From contig NZ_JAGSHX010000006.1 of NCBI RefSeq assembly GCF_018138715.1, positions 7,750,001 to 7,814,000 on the forward strand: a DNA stretch of 64,000 bases, in the 5' to 3' direction. Below the pieces are notes generated by a model. That model worked only from the letters and a program-made list of their open reading frames with translations. It was not told where the DNA came from and made no database searches. Shown one piece after another: positions 1-8,508 of the stretch (position 1 is the first letter of the stretch; each line of letters starts with the position of its first letter). Source of the stretch: Streptomyces asiaticus. GTDB taxonomy: Bacteria > Actinomycetota > Actinomycetes > Streptomycetales > Streptomycetaceae. The translations under genes were made by a program, and so were the position numbers.

Positions 1-750
1 CTCCCCGGTGTGGCGGCCCTGTTCACGGGCGCGGACCCAGTCGGAGTGGCCGAAGCAGACCAGGAGGTCGTCGCCGACGTGCTCCTTGAGGAAGAGCCGG
101 TCGTCCTCGCCGGTCACCTTGTTGCCGACCACGGCGAGAGGCACACCGAACTCGGCGGCGTGCTCCTTGTACTGGTGGTAGACGGACACCCCCTTGCGCG
201 TGGGCTCGGCCACCAGGAAGGTCATGTCGAACCGGGTGAACAGCCCGGAGGCGAAGGAGTCCGCGCCGGCGGTCATGTCGACCACGACGTACTCACCGGG
301 GCCGTCCACGAGGTGGTTCAGATACAGCTCCACGGCGCCGAGCTTGGAGTGGTAGCACGCGACACCGAGGTCCTCCTCGGTGAACACGCCGGTGGTCATC
401 AGCCGGACTCCCGCGATGTCCCGGACGTGGCGGGTGTGCACCGGGTCGGGCCCGAGCGGCCGCAGCAGGCGGGAGCCGCGCCCCGGGGGAGTGGTCTTCA
501 CCATGGCGTCGGCGGAGGCGATACGGGGATTGTCGCCGCGCAGATACTCCTTGATCCCGCCGAGGCGAGTGCTGAGCGGGACGACCTCGCGCAGTGCGTC
601 CTCCTCCAGCCCCAGGGCCACCCCCAGATGCTGGTTGATGTCGGCGTCGATGGCGACGACGGGCGCGTCTGAGCGAGCCAGGTGTCGGGCGAAGAGAGCG
701 GACAGCGTGGTCTTGCCACTTCCGCCCTTGCCGACGAACGCGGTGCGCAT
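1..750 (-). CDS. CooC/MinD-like P-loop ATPase (3' end beyond window)
   Basis: The protein begins MRTAFVGKGGSGKTTL, so a deviant Walker A (KGGSGKTT) lies at residues 8-15 as in the CooC/MinD/ArsA ATPases. An IDAD motif follows near residue 34 and VVVDMTAG near residue 160. CooC relatives insert metal into enzymes such as CO dehydrogenase, but the target here is unknown. The ATG at 750 is preceded by GGAGGTG. The gene is divergent from the zinc uptake operon, and a Zur-like box (771-785) lies just upstream, so a zinc-responsive role is plausible. The C-terminus lies outside the window. Family call firm, function inferred. Confidence 0.8.
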   Translation of the reverse strand, partial: MRTAFVGKGGSGKTTLSALFARHLARSDAPVVAIDADINQHLGVALGLEEDALREVVPLSTRLGGIKEYLRGDNPRIASADAMVKTTPPGRGSRLLRPLGPDPVHTRHVRDIAGVRLMTTGVFTEEDLGVACYHSKLGAVELYLNHLVDGPGEYVVVDMTAGADSFASGLFTRFDMTFLVAEPTRKGVSVYHQYKEHAAEFGVPLAVVGNKVTGEDDRLFLKEHVGDDLLVCFGHSDWVRAREQGRHTGE

Positions 751-770
751 GGCTGCGCATCACCTCCAGG

Positions 771-785
771 TGAATATGAATGTCA
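771..785. promoter_or_regulatory. Zur-like box before the CooC-like gene
   Basis: TGAATATGAATGTCA matches 12 of 15 positions of the actinobacterial Zur pattern TGAAAATGATTTTCA (pattern recalled from the family). It lies 20 bp upstream of the minus-strand ATG at 750. Confidence 0.45.
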
Positions 786-898
786 TGTGCGAGGTTTGAA
801 GACTTCCCGGATCACGGCTTCCCTGTCAAGTTGCCGCTGGTGAAGGGGAGATGGGGTGTGGAGCGTCGCCGTTTGTGCGGCGGGGCGGGGTCAAGTTC

Positions 899-913
899 TG
901 GCAATGATTTTCA
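899..913. promoter_or_regulatory. Zur-like box 1 before znuA
   Basis: TGGCAATGATTTTCA matches the Zur pattern at 12 of 15 positions. It sits 38 bp upstream of a second, better box in front of the zinc-binding lipoprotein gene. Confidence 0.55.
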
Positions 914-936
914 TCTCGGACGGTGACGAGTGGTTC

Positions 937-951
937 TGGAAATCATTTTCA
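937..951. promoter_or_regulatory. Zur box 2 before znuA
   Basis: TGGAAATCATTTTCA differs from the palindrome TGAAAATCATTTTCA at one position. It ends 44 bp upstream of the ATG at 996 and probably covers the znuA promoter. Zinc-bound Zur would shut the operon off here. Confidence 0.7.
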
Positions 952-995
952 TCTAGCCTCGTGGTGTTCGTTCCGCCCCTGAGGAGTCCCCTGCC

Positions 996-1964
996 ATGAG
1001 ATCTGCCATAGCCCACCGCATACGTCCCCGCGCCCTCACCGGATGTGCCGCCGCCGTCGCTGTGCTCGCCGGCGCCAGCGCCTGTTCCACCGCTTCATCG
1101 GACACGTCCGACGGCTCCGCCTCAGGCAAGAGGGCGTCCGGCAAGGTGATCCCGATCGTGGCGGCGGAGAATTTCTGGGGCAGCATCGCGCAGCAGCTGG
1201 GCGGCAGCCACGTGCACGTCAAGAGCATCATCGACAACCCCGCCGCCGACCCCCACGACTACGAGCCGACCGCCGCCGACGGGCGCGCCGTCGCCACCGC
1301 CCGGTACACGATCGTCAACGGCATCGGCTACGACGCGTGGGCCGACAAGCTGCTCTCCGCCAACCCGGGTAGCGACCGCACCGAGCTGAAGATCGGTGAC
1401 CTGGTCGGCCTCAGGCCGGGCGGAAACCCCCACCGCTGGTACGCCCCGGCCGACGTCCACAAGGTGATCGAAAAAATCACCGCCGACTACAAGAAGATCG
1501 ACCCGGACCACGCCGCCTTCTATGACGCGCGGAAGAAGACCTATCTGGACACCACCCTGGCCCCCTACAGCCGGCTGGTGTCCGGCATCAAGTCCACTTA
1601 CGCGGGTATGTCCGTCGGCGCTTCCGAGTCCATCGTCACCCCGCTCGCCCAGGGCCTCGGCCTGAAGATAGCCACCCCCGAGTCGTTCCTCGACGCCATC
1701 AGCGAGGGCACGGACCCCACGGCGAAGGACAAGACCGCCATCGACCAGCAGATCAAGAACAAGAAGATCAAGATCTACGTCTACAACAGCCAGAACTCCA
1801 CCGCGGATGTGCGGGCTCAGGTGAAGGAGGCCAAGGCGGCCGGTATCCCGGTGGCTACGGTCACCGAGACCCTTACCCCGGCGGGTGCCTCGTTCCAGAA
1901 CTGGCAGGTCCGTCAGCTGAAGGGCATCCAGAAGGCCCTGGCCCGCGCCACGGGCAACAAGTAA
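996..1964 (+). CDS. znuA: Zinc ABC transporter substrate-binding lipoprotein
   Basis: This 322-aa TroA/ZnuA-type lipoprotein captures Zn(II) outside the membrane and hands it to the permeases encoded downstream. A signal peptide ends in the lipobox LAGASAC with Cys30. The cluster A-I motif DPHDYEP carries His87, a likely metal ligand, and GNPHRWYAP carries His146, the second. A low-complexity linker (residues 31-48) follows the lipid anchor. The ATG follows GAGGAGTCCCCTGCC. Two Zur-like boxes lie upstream. The gene is first in an operon with an ATPase and two permeases. Manganese instead of zinc is possible, but the Zur boxes favour zinc. Confidence 0.9.
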   Translation: MRSAIAHRIRPRALTGCAAAVAVLAGASACSTASSDTSDGSASGKRASGKVIPIVAAENFWGSIAQQLGGSHVHVKSIIDNPAADPHDYEPTAADGRAVATARYTIVNGIGYDAWADKLLSANPGSDRTELKIGDLVGLRPGGNPHRWYAPADVHKVIEKITADYKKIDPDHAAFYDARKKTYLDTTLAPYSRLVSGIKSTYAGMSVGASESIVTPLAQGLGLKIATPESFLDAISEGTDPTAKDKTAIDQQIKNKKIKIYVYNSQNSTADVRAQVKEAKAAGIPVATVTETLTPAGASFQNWQVRQLKGIQKALARATGNK

Positions 1965-1972
1965 GGGCTGTG

Positions 1973-2887
1973 ATGACGATGGCCCGGATACGGGAGGCGG
2001 CGCGGCACCGCGTACCACCGCAAGCCGCCACTACCGGAAGTCGCCAAGGCGGTGAGGGCGTCGTGTCCCTGCGCGGCGCGGCCGTACGGGTCGGCGGACG
2101 TAGCCTGTGGTCCGGGGTGGATCTGGAGGTTGGCGCCGGGGAGTTCACGGCCGTCCTCGGACCGAACGGTGTCGGCAAGTCCACCCTGATCAAGGTGGTT
2201 CTCGGGATCCTGCCGACCGCCGCGGGCGAGGTACGGGTCCTGGGTGAGGCTCCCGGCCGTGCCGGGCACCGGATCGGCTATCTGCCGCAGCGCCGCAACG
2301 TCGACCCGTCCTTGCGGATCCGCGGCATCGATGTCGTGCGCATGGGCCTGGACGGCGACCGCTGGGGTGTTCCGCTGCCGCTGCCTCTGCGGTTCAGCGC
2401 GCGGCGCCGGGCGGCCCGGGATCGTATCGCCGAGGTCATCGACCTGGTCGGGGCGAGTGCGTACGCCCATCGGCCGCTCGGGGAGTGTTCCGGGGGTCAG
2501 CAGCAGCGGCTGCTGATCGCCCAGGCGCTCGTCCGCAGGCCTGAACTGCTGTTGCTGGACGAGCCGTTGGACAGCCTGGACCTGTCCCATCAGGGTGGGG
2601 TGGCGGCGCTCCTCGGGCGGATCTGTCGTGCGGAGGGGGTCAGCGTGGTGATGGTCGCGCATGACGTCAACCCGATCCTTCCCTGGCTGGACCGGGTGCT
2701 GTACCTCGCCGAGGGTGCCGCTGCCGCGGGCCCGCCACAGCAGGTCATCACCACACAGACGCTCTCGCGGCTCTACGGCGCGCCGGTGGAGGTGCTGCGC
2801 GCGGGTGACGGGCGGCTGGTGGTCGTCGGAGGCGGGCACGGCGCAGGGGGAGGGGGAGGTCATGGTCACCACCATGAGCTTGACTGA
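1973..2887 (+). CDS. znuC: Zinc ABC transporter ATP-binding protein
   Basis: The ABC ATPase of about 304 aa powers zinc import. It shows Walker A GPNGVGKST, signature CSGGQQQR and Walker B ELLLLDEP followed by SLD. The first 35 residues are an extra N-terminal segment. The C-terminus ends in a Gly/His-rich tail (GGHGHHHELD), which could bind metal. The start is chosen at ATG 1973, 5 bp after AAGGG; GTG 1970 and ATG 1979 are alternatives. It begins 8 bp after the znuA stop and overlaps the next gene by 26 bp, which suggests coupled translation. Confidence 0.88.
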   Translation: MTMARIREAARHRVPPQAATTGSRQGGEGVVSLRGAAVRVGGRSLWSGVDLEVGAGEFTAVLGPNGVGKSTLIKVVLGILPTAAGEVRVLGEAPGRAGHRIGYLPQRRNVDPSLRIRGIDVVRMGLDGDRWGVPLPLPLRFSARRRAARDRIAEVIDLVGASAYAHRPLGECSGGQQQRLLIAQALVRRPELLLLDEPLDSLDLSHQGGVAALLGRICRAEGVSVVMVAHDVNPILPWLDRVLYLAEGAAAAGPPQQVITTQTLSRLYGAPVEVLRAGDGRLVVVGGGHGAGGGGGHGHHHELD

Positions 2888-3788
2888 CACCTACCCGGTC
2901 TGGTCGTGGAATCCGGTGACCGATCTGCGGGCGATGTGGGCGTTTCCGTTCATGGTCAACGCCTTCCGGGCCGGTACTGTCGTCGCCATTCTCGCGGGTG
3001 TCATCGGCTGGTACATGGTGCTGCGCCGGCAGAGCTTCGCCGGCCATACGCTGGCCCAGGTCAGTTTCCCGGGCGCGGCCTGTGCCACCCTGCTGGGCAT
3101 CACCCCGGTCGTCGGCTACTTCGCTTTCTGTGTCGGCGCCGCCCTGGTCATCGCCGCCATCCCGCGCGCCGGGCAGGGCGGCAGCGGCCAGGAAGCGGCC
3201 CTGACTGGGACGGTCCAGGCGTTCGGGCTGGCCTGCGGGTTCCTCTTCGTCGCGCTCTACAAGGGCTTCCTCGGTGGGATCAACTCCCTGTTGTTCGGCA
3301 GCTTCCTCGGCATCACCACCACGCAGGTGGCCGTCCTGACGGCTGTGGCGGCGGCGACGCTGGCCATGCTGGCGCTGATCGCGCGGCCGCTGCTGTTCGC
3401 CTCGGTCGATCCCGATGTCGCCGCCGTACGCGGGGTTCCGGTACGTGTCCTGTCCGTGGCGTTCCTCGTCCTGCTCGGTACGGCAACCGCGGCGACCAGT
3501 CAGATCACCGGCACTCTGCTGGTCTTCGCCCTGTTGGTGATGCCCGCCGCCACCGCCCAGCAGCTCACCGCCCGCCCCGCGGCGGGACTGGCCGTCTCGG
3601 TGCTGGTGGGGCTGGCCGTGACGTGGACCGGCCTGATCGCCGCGTATTACTCGCCATACTCGATCGGGTTCTTCGTGACCACCTTCGCTCTGGGTGTCTA
3701 CGCTTTGGCCCGGCTCGCGCGTGTCCTCGCACAGGCCCTCGCCCGGCGTGCCCCGGCGTCCGTCCGCCTCTCCGGGAGTGCGGTGTGA
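2862..3788 (+). CDS. znuB: Zinc ABC transporter permease (ZnuB family)
   Basis: This integral membrane protein of about 308 aa belongs to the ABC-3 family that forms the zinc channel. The hallmark RRQSFAGHTLAQVSFPGAA region follows the first membrane segment, and about eight hydrophobic helices are visible. The ATG at 2862 has a strong GGGGGAGG site just upstream and lies inside the end of znuC. The next permease starts at an overlapping GTGA, so two permease subunits probably pair into a heterodimer. Confidence 0.88.
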   Translation: MVTTMSLTDTYPVWSWNPVTDLRAMWAFPFMVNAFRAGTVVAILAGVIGWYMVLRRQSFAGHTLAQVSFPGAACATLLGITPVVGYFAFCVGAALVIAAIPRAGQGGSGQEAALTGTVQAFGLACGFLFVALYKGFLGGINSLLFGSFLGITTTQVAVLTAVAAATLAMLALIARPLLFASVDPDVAAVRGVPVRVLSVAFLVLLGTATAATSQITGTLLVFALLVMPAATAQQLTARPAAGLAVSVLVGLAVTWTGLIAAYYSPYSIGFFVTTFALGVYALARLARVLAQALARRAPASVRLSGSAV

Positions 3789-4663
3789 GCGTGTTCACCG
3801 CCTTCGACCACCCGTACTTCACGCATGCGCTGCTGGCCGGGACGGGGATCGCCGCGGCGGCGGGTCCGGTGGGGTACTTTCTGGTGCTCCGCGCTCAGGT
3901 GTTCACCGGGGACGCGCTCGGCCATGTGGCGTTCACCGGAGGGCTGGCGGCGCTCGCGCTCGGCTACGACCTGCGGCTGGGATTGTTCGCGGCGACCGTG
4001 GTGTTCGCCGTGCTGATCGGCGCGCTCGGGAGACGGGGCCGCTCCGACGATGTGGCCATCGGCAGCGTCTTCGCCTGGATCCTGGGCCTGGGCGCCTTCT
4101 TCCTCACCCTGTACAGCACCCGCGGTGCCGCTCATGGCACCGCGGGGGTGAGCGTGTTGTTCGGCTCGATCTTCGGCCTGTCGGCGGGACAAGCGGGGGT
4201 GGCGGCGCTGGCGGCCGCCGTGATCTGCGCGTCCGTGGCGCTGATCGCACGGCCGTTGCTGTTCGCCTCGGTCGACGAGACGGTGGCCGCGGCGCGCGGT
4301 GTGCCCGTACGGGTGCTGGGCCTGGCGTTCCTGGTTCTGGTGGGGGCCTGTGCCGCCGAAGCCACCCAGGCGGTCGGCTCCCTGCTGTCGCTCGGCCTGC
4401 TCGCTGCCCCCGCCGGAGCCGCCCACCGGCTGACCGCCCGCCCGTACCACGCCCTGGCCTTGTCGGGCGGACTGGCGGTGGCCGAGATGTGGGCCGGGCT
4501 GGGGCTGAGCTACGCCGCGCCACGGCTGCCGCCCAGCTTCGCCATCCTGGCCGTCGCCACCGCCGTCTACCTCGCGACGCTCTTCACCGTGCGGCCCCGG
4601 CGGGGCCGCACGATGACATCGCGGGCGGTACGGGGCAACGTACCGGGGCGGCCACGGCTCTGA
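3785..4663 (+). CDS. Second zinc ABC transporter permease (ZnuB family)
   Basis: The second ABC-3 family permease has about 292 aa and shares with the first the LIARPLLFASVD and VAAxRGVPVRVL segments, so the pair arose by duplication. It starts with GTG inside the upstream stop (GTGA). The VFTGDALGHVAF motif replaces the usual coupling segment. It closes the operon; a convergent histidine-rich gene follows 20 bp later. Most ZnuB systems use one permease gene, so the two-permease layout is characteristic of this actinobacterial subtype. Confidence 0.85.
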   Translation: MSVFTAFDHPYFTHALLAGTGIAAAAGPVGYFLVLRAQVFTGDALGHVAFTGGLAALALGYDLRLGLFAATVVFAVLIGALGRRGRSDDVAIGSVFAWILGLGAFFLTLYSTRGAAHGTAGVSVLFGSIFGLSAGQAGVAALAAAVICASVALIARPLLFASVDETVAAARGVPVRVLGLAFLVLVGACAAEATQAVGSLLSLGLLAAPAGAAHRLTARPYHALALSGGLAVAEMWAGLGLSYAAPRLPPSFAILAVATAVYLATLFTVRPRRGRTMTSRAVRGNVPGRPRL

Positions 4664-4683
4664 CCGGCACGTGGCGGAAGCGG

Positions 4684-4983
4684 TCAGTGGTCGTCCCAGT
4701 GGTCCTGGTGCTGGGCGTGGCGGTGTCCGTCGTGGACGTAGTCCACGTGGTCGCCGTGCGGGACGGCGACATGGCCGCAGCCGTCCCGGTGCTGGTGGTC
4801 GTGGCCTTCATGGACGGTGTGACCAGCGGTTTCGCACTCGTCGACGTGGTCGTCGTGCGTGCGGTGCAGGTGGCCGTCGTGGACGTAGTCGGTGTGGTCC
4901 TGATGCGGTACCGCGACGTGGCCGCACTTGCTGCCGTGCTCGTGTGCGTGGTCGGTGTGGGGTGTGTGCGTGGAGGCGGTCAT
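4684..4983 (-). CDS. Histidine-rich repeat protein, probable zinc binder
   Basis: The 99-aa cytoplasmic protein is made almost wholly of His, Asp and acidic residues. It holds two tandem copies of a unit of about 35 residues with the core CGHVAVPHxDHxDYVHDGH and a trailing histidine cluster, joined by an ExxHxxHEGH linker. Such CGH/HxDH units occur in short actinobacterial proteins next to zinc transporters. No signal peptide or membrane segment is seen. Storage or buffering of Zn(II) is inferred. The ATG at 4983 follows a GGAAGG-rich stretch. It is convergent with the zinc operon and lies downstream of a broken methyltransferase with its own Zur-like box, so the two may have formed one transcript. 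Confidence 0.75.
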   Translation of the reverse strand: MTASTHTPHTDHAHEHGSKCGHVAVPHQDHTDYVHDGHLHRTHDDHVDECETAGHTVHEGHDHQHRDGCGHVAVPHGDHVDYVHDGHRHAQHQDHWDDH

Positions 4984-5092
4984 GAGGGCCCTTCTTTCTC
5001 CCCCCTTCCTCGTCCTCCCTGGCATTGTGCATCCGGACCACTGTCGATGCCATTCTCCGATCACCGAGACCTGGTCGGCCCGGCGCGCCGTG

Positions 5093-5912
5093 CTACCGGA
5101 TGGCGACGAGGACGTGGCTGCTCCCGGATTGGATTGCCAGACCGGGCCGACTTTGGCGAATCCCGCCTGACGCAGCAGCTTTTCGTGCCGGGACAGGGAC
5201 AGACCGTTGTGGCCGCCGCCTCCGTGAGGTGCGGGCGGTTGCTCTCTGCGGCGCTCGGCGAGCAGGCCGACCAGCTCCGGATCCCTCACGGTGGCTGCCC
5301 ACCAGGATTCCCAGTCCTCGTGGCGAAGGCGCGCAGCCGCTCGGCCCGCCGGTTTCCCACATGGGCGGCGATCTGCGTCGGCTGCGTGTCGTCGGGGGGA
5401 AAGTGGTCGGCATTGACGAGGACACCGCCGGGGCGCAGCAAGTCCGCGAGCTGGTGGTAGGTACGCCGCAGGGAGTCTTCGGCGAGGCAGTGCAGCGCCG
5501 TCGTGGAGACGGCGGCGTGCGGCGGCCTGTCCAGGCCCAGTGCGTCGATCCATCCGGCCTCACCGATAACCGTCTCGACGTAGCGGGCCGCGTCGGCGTG
5601 GCGGGTGCGGGCGAGCTCCAGCAGCAGTGGGTCCATGTCCACCGCGATGACCTCCGCCTCGGGCAGCCGTCCGGCCAGCCGTGCGGTGAGTGAGCCGGGG
5701 CCGCAGCCGAGCTCGATGATCAGGGGCCGCCGCCGGCCGTTGGTGACCTGCTGCACGACGTCGGCGATCACGGTGAACCGTTCCTCGCGGTCGATGGCAT
5801 AGCGCTGCTGCTGGCGGTCCCAGCGCCGTACCCATCGCTCCGCTGCGGCCATGCTCAGCCCCATCGGGTCGTACCACCTCTGCCGTTTCCGCATCGTCTG
5901 CCGGGGATGCAC
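5093..5912 (-). pseudogene. SAM-dependent methyltransferase, two frameshifts
   Basis: The first frame starts MHPRQTMRKRQRWYDPMGLS and contains motif I (IIELGCGPGS, near residue 65) and an acidic VIAVDMDP strand, typical of class I methyltransferases. The reading then moves to a second frame near 5335 (continuing RHEDWESWWAATVRDPELVG). It moves to a third near 5145, which ends SGSSHVLVAIR at 5093. Joined, the pieces give about 270 aa with the expected domain order. Two separate shifts argue for decay, although sequencing error in GC-rich DNA cannot be excluded. The Zur-like palindrome at 5926-5940 lies directly upstream. Confidence 0.75.
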
Positions 5913-5925
5913 CCGAACCTACATC

Positions 5926-5940
5926 TGGAAACGGTTTCCA
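5926..5940. promoter_or_regulatory. Perfect palindrome, Zur-like box
   Basis: TGGAAACGGTTTCCA has perfect 7-bp arms around a central G and fits the Zur spacing (11 of 15 positions). It lies 14 bp before the methyltransferase start at 5912. Its arms differ enough from the znuA boxes that another repressor is possible. Confidence 0.45.
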
Positions 5941-5941
5941 T

Positions 5942-6409
5942 TCACATCTGGCTGAAGATTCCACCCGTTTCACTGAAGGGTACGCAGCACGGCGAGCAAC
6001 TGGTCGATCTCCTCAGGAGTGTTGTGGAGGTGCCCCTGGAGCCACCCCATCGATTCGGATGCTCTCTACATCGAGAGGCATAAGGAGCCCTTGTCGGCTC
6101 TCGAGCACCTTTCGCGGTGGGAGCACGGTGTCGTGCTCCCCATGCGACAGGGGGAGGGCGGACCGGCGAGGATCTCTCCGGCCAGTGGACCCTGCTGCGA
6201 GTGGCTCCCTCCTCCCGCAGCCAACTCACGTACTCCTCCATGACCCTGCCGTCGCACGAGAGCAAGGTGTCCAGACCCTGCTTGTGCATCCAGGTGGCCA
6301 GTCGGCGCCAGAGCCACACGGTCTGGTAGATGGTGGGGGCGCTTGTGCGACTACGCCAGGTCGCCGAGCGCTCGCGGAGGAAGCTGGCCGTGAGCGCGCC
6401 GTTGATCAT
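5942..6409 (-). pseudogene. Tyrosine recombinase N-terminal remnant
   Basis: The segment around TIYQTVWLWRRLATWM and GRVMEEYVSWLREEG resembles the helical core-binding domain at the N-terminus of phage-type integrases. The following reading frame loses all resemblance, and no catalytic domain (R..HxxR..Y) is found nearby. It is probably debris from an integrated element. The assignment rests on helix pattern and composition only. Confidence 0.35.
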
Positions 6410-6590
6410 CCTCCAGGCGATCAGGCGGAACTCTTCGCGCAGGCAGGGAAACTGTTCCAGTGGATGGCGTGGGCGTCGGCGCTCGGGTTGCTGTTCCGGC
6501 CATCAGGGGCGTTACGAGATGCGGGAGATCGCCAACGCGCCGCGGTACCAGAACCGGACTGGCTCCGCGGCTCCGTCCGAGTACTGCGGG

Positions 6591-7160
6591 TCAGGGCTGG
6601 TCGCCCACGAGAGCGATGGCGCGCGTCTCGGGAACTCCCAGCATCAGCAGGCTCGTGATCGTGGCTGCTCGGGCGCCGAGGGACCCGTTCGACAGGTCGC
6701 TGTCCGCGATGGCGAACACGACGCCGTAGGCGACCTGGCTCAGAATGCCCGCCGGCAGGTGCTGTGCGAACACCTCGGTGTCCTGGCCCCGTTTCACGAG
6801 GTCGGCGAGGAGCTCATCGACTGGCCCGAGCAGGCCGTGGATCGCCTCGCCGTACTCGCCACGGCGCAGCGCCAGCAGCACTCGGTACCGGTGCGCCACC
6901 GGCCAGAGGCGGGCGATGAATTCGACCCACGTCGCGTCGGCTTCCGCGTCGGAGGCGTTGACTTCGGTGAGCACGGCTGTCATCTCGGTGACGGCCCGTT
7001 CCGTGAGTGTCCGGACCAGGTCGAGACGCGAGGGGAAATGGTCATAGACCGTGCGACGGACGACACCGGCAGCGGAGGCGATGTCGCCCATTCCGGCGTC
7101 GGGGTTCTCTCCCAGCACATCGAGGGCGACGTCGAGGATGCGATCGCGTGTCTCGTTCAT
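6591..7160 (-). CDS. TetR-family repressor of the epoxide hydrolase
   Basis: This is a TetR regulator of about 189 aa. The N-terminal helix-turn-helix is visible as MGDIASAAGVVRRTVYDHF. The C-terminal ligand domain is all helical and unassigned. ATG 7160 is taken as the start; GTG 7190 would add 10 residues and neither has a clear ribosome site. It is divergent from the epoxide hydrolase at 7293, and two matching 16-bp palindromes sit in between, so it very likely represses both genes until an unknown ligand binds. Confidence 0.85.
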   Translation of the reverse strand: MNETRDRILDVALDVLGENPDAGMGDIASAAGVVRRTVYDHFPSRLDLVRTLTERAVTEMTAVLTEVNASDAEADATWVEFIARLWPVAHRYRVLLALRRGEYGEAIHGLLGPVDELLADLVKRGQDTEVFAQHLPAGILSQVAYGVVFAIADSDLSNGSLGARAATITSLLMLGVPETRAIALVGDQP

Positions 7161-7201
7161 CGAGCGCACACGGGAGGACTTGGTGGACACGGCACCAGTA
7201 T

Positions 7202-7244
7202 TGCACACCGGTGTACAGTGAGATTGGCTGTACACCAGTGTGCA
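7202..7244. promoter_or_regulatory. Paired TetR operators
   Basis: TGCACACCGGTGTACA (7202-7217) and TGTACACCAGTGTGCA (7229-7244) are reverse complements of each other with one mismatch and are each nearly palindromic. Their centres lie 27 bp apart. They fill the space between the divergent regulator and epoxide hydrolase genes. Confidence 0.75.
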
Positions 7245-7292
7245 GCGGAGAGCCGCGCTGTGCTTCGAAGCTCAGGAGAAGGGAAGAAGGCC

Positions 7293-8456
7293 ATGACCGC
7301 ACCGACGCCGCCTACCTCGGCCCTCGTCCGCCCGTTCACCGTCTCGATCTCGGAATCGGCGATCGACGACGTCAAGCAGCGACTGGCCAGGACTCGATGG
7401 CCGGATCCGGAAACGGTGGGCGACTGGTCGCAAGGGGTTCGTGTAGAGAACGCCAGATCTCTGGTCGACTACTGGGAGCGCGGATACGACTGGCGGCGCT
7501 TCGAGTCCGAGCTCAATCGCTTCCCCCAGTTCCTGACCGAGATTGATGGGCTGGACATCCACTTCATCCACGTCAGGTCCAAGAATCCCCACGCGATGCC
7601 GCTGATACTCACGCATGGATGGCCGGGCTCGATCGTCGAGTTCCTGAAGCTGATCGGCCCGCTGACCGATCCGGTTTCGTTCGGAGGAGACGCTGCCGAT
7701 TCGTTCGACGTCGTCGTCCCGTCCCTCCCCGGGTTCGGGTTCTCCCAGAAGCCCACGGAGACCGGGTGGACTGTATCGCGCATCGCAAGCGCGTGGGAGG
7801 AGCTGATGAAGCGTCTTGGCTACACGAGATGGGCCGCGCAAGGCGGCGATTGGGGTGCCGTCGTCACCACCGCCCTCGGGGCCATGCAACCCGAGGGGCT
7901 TCTCGGAATTCATCTGAACACCCAGTACGCCTTTCCCGCACAGATACCCGACACCTTGTCGCCCGAACAGCGCTACGCCGTGGAGACCCTCGCCCTCTAC
8001 ACCGGCGATCTCGGTGGATCCAACCACCTTCAGGGCACGAAGCCGGAGACGGTGGGATTCGCCCTGGCGGACTCTCCCGCCGGCCAGGCAGCCTGGATCT
8101 ACGAGAAGTTCCAGTCCAAGACCGACAACCACGGGCTCGCCGAGGACGCTCTCAGCATCGACGACATGCTCGATGCGATATCCCTCTACTGGTTCACCAA
8201 CAGCGCAGCGTCGTCCGGCCGCATCTACTGGGAGAACAAGTCGCTCACTTTCGCCGGCCCGAAGGTGACGCTTCCGGTCGCGGTGACCGTCTTCCCGAGG
8301 GACATCCCACGCGTGCCACGTAGCTGGATCGAAGACACCTACAGCAATCTGATCCACTACGGCGAGGCCGACAAGGGCGGGCACTTCGCGGCCTTGGAAC
8401 AGCCCGAGATCCTTGTCAGCGAAATCCGCACCGGCCTGCGCACTCTTCGTTTCTGA
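7293..8456 (+). CDS. Epoxide hydrolase (alpha/beta fold, EHN domain)
   Basis: The 387-aa protein carries the epoxide hydrolase N-terminal domain (about 13-120) and an alpha/beta-hydrolase core. The oxyanion motif HGWPGS is at 108-113. The nucleophile is Asp186 in QGGDWG, and the general base is His364 in KGGHFAALEQPE. It should open epoxides to diols through an ester intermediate in the cytoplasm. ATG 7293 follows GGGAAGAAGG. It is divergent from a TetR gene with paired operators, so substrate-induced expression is likely. A broken paralogue lies at 57189-58057, also beside a TetR gene. Confidence 0.88.
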   Translation: MTAPTPPTSALVRPFTVSISESAIDDVKQRLARTRWPDPETVGDWSQGVRVENARSLVDYWERGYDWRRFESELNRFPQFLTEIDGLDIHFIHVRSKNPHAMPLILTHGWPGSIVEFLKLIGPLTDPVSFGGDAADSFDVVVPSLPGFGFSQKPTETGWTVSRIASAWEELMKRLGYTRWAAQGGDWGAVVTTALGAMQPEGLLGIHLNTQYAFPAQIPDTLSPEQRYAVETLALYTGDLGGSNHLQGTKPETVGFALADSPAGQAAWIYEKFQSKTDNHGLAEDALSIDDMLDAISLYWFTNSAASSGRIYWENKSLTFAGPKVTLPVAVTVFPRDIPRVPRSWIEDTYSNLIHYGEADKGGHFAALEQPEILVSEIRTGLRTLRF

Positions 8457-8508
8457 CGCCAACGCGCGAGCTCAGCGGGCAATAAGCGAGTCTTCTCATG
8501 TTTTGCCC

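Noticed and set aside
3694..5460. Plus-strand open frame spanning the second permease and the histidine-rich gene
   Set aside because: It covers parts of several real genes in the wrong frame and has Arg/Gly-rich shadow composition.
5942..8456. Possible integrated element with attachment sites
   Set aside because: An integrase-like fragment is present, but no tRNA gene and no direct repeats that could be attL/attR were found.
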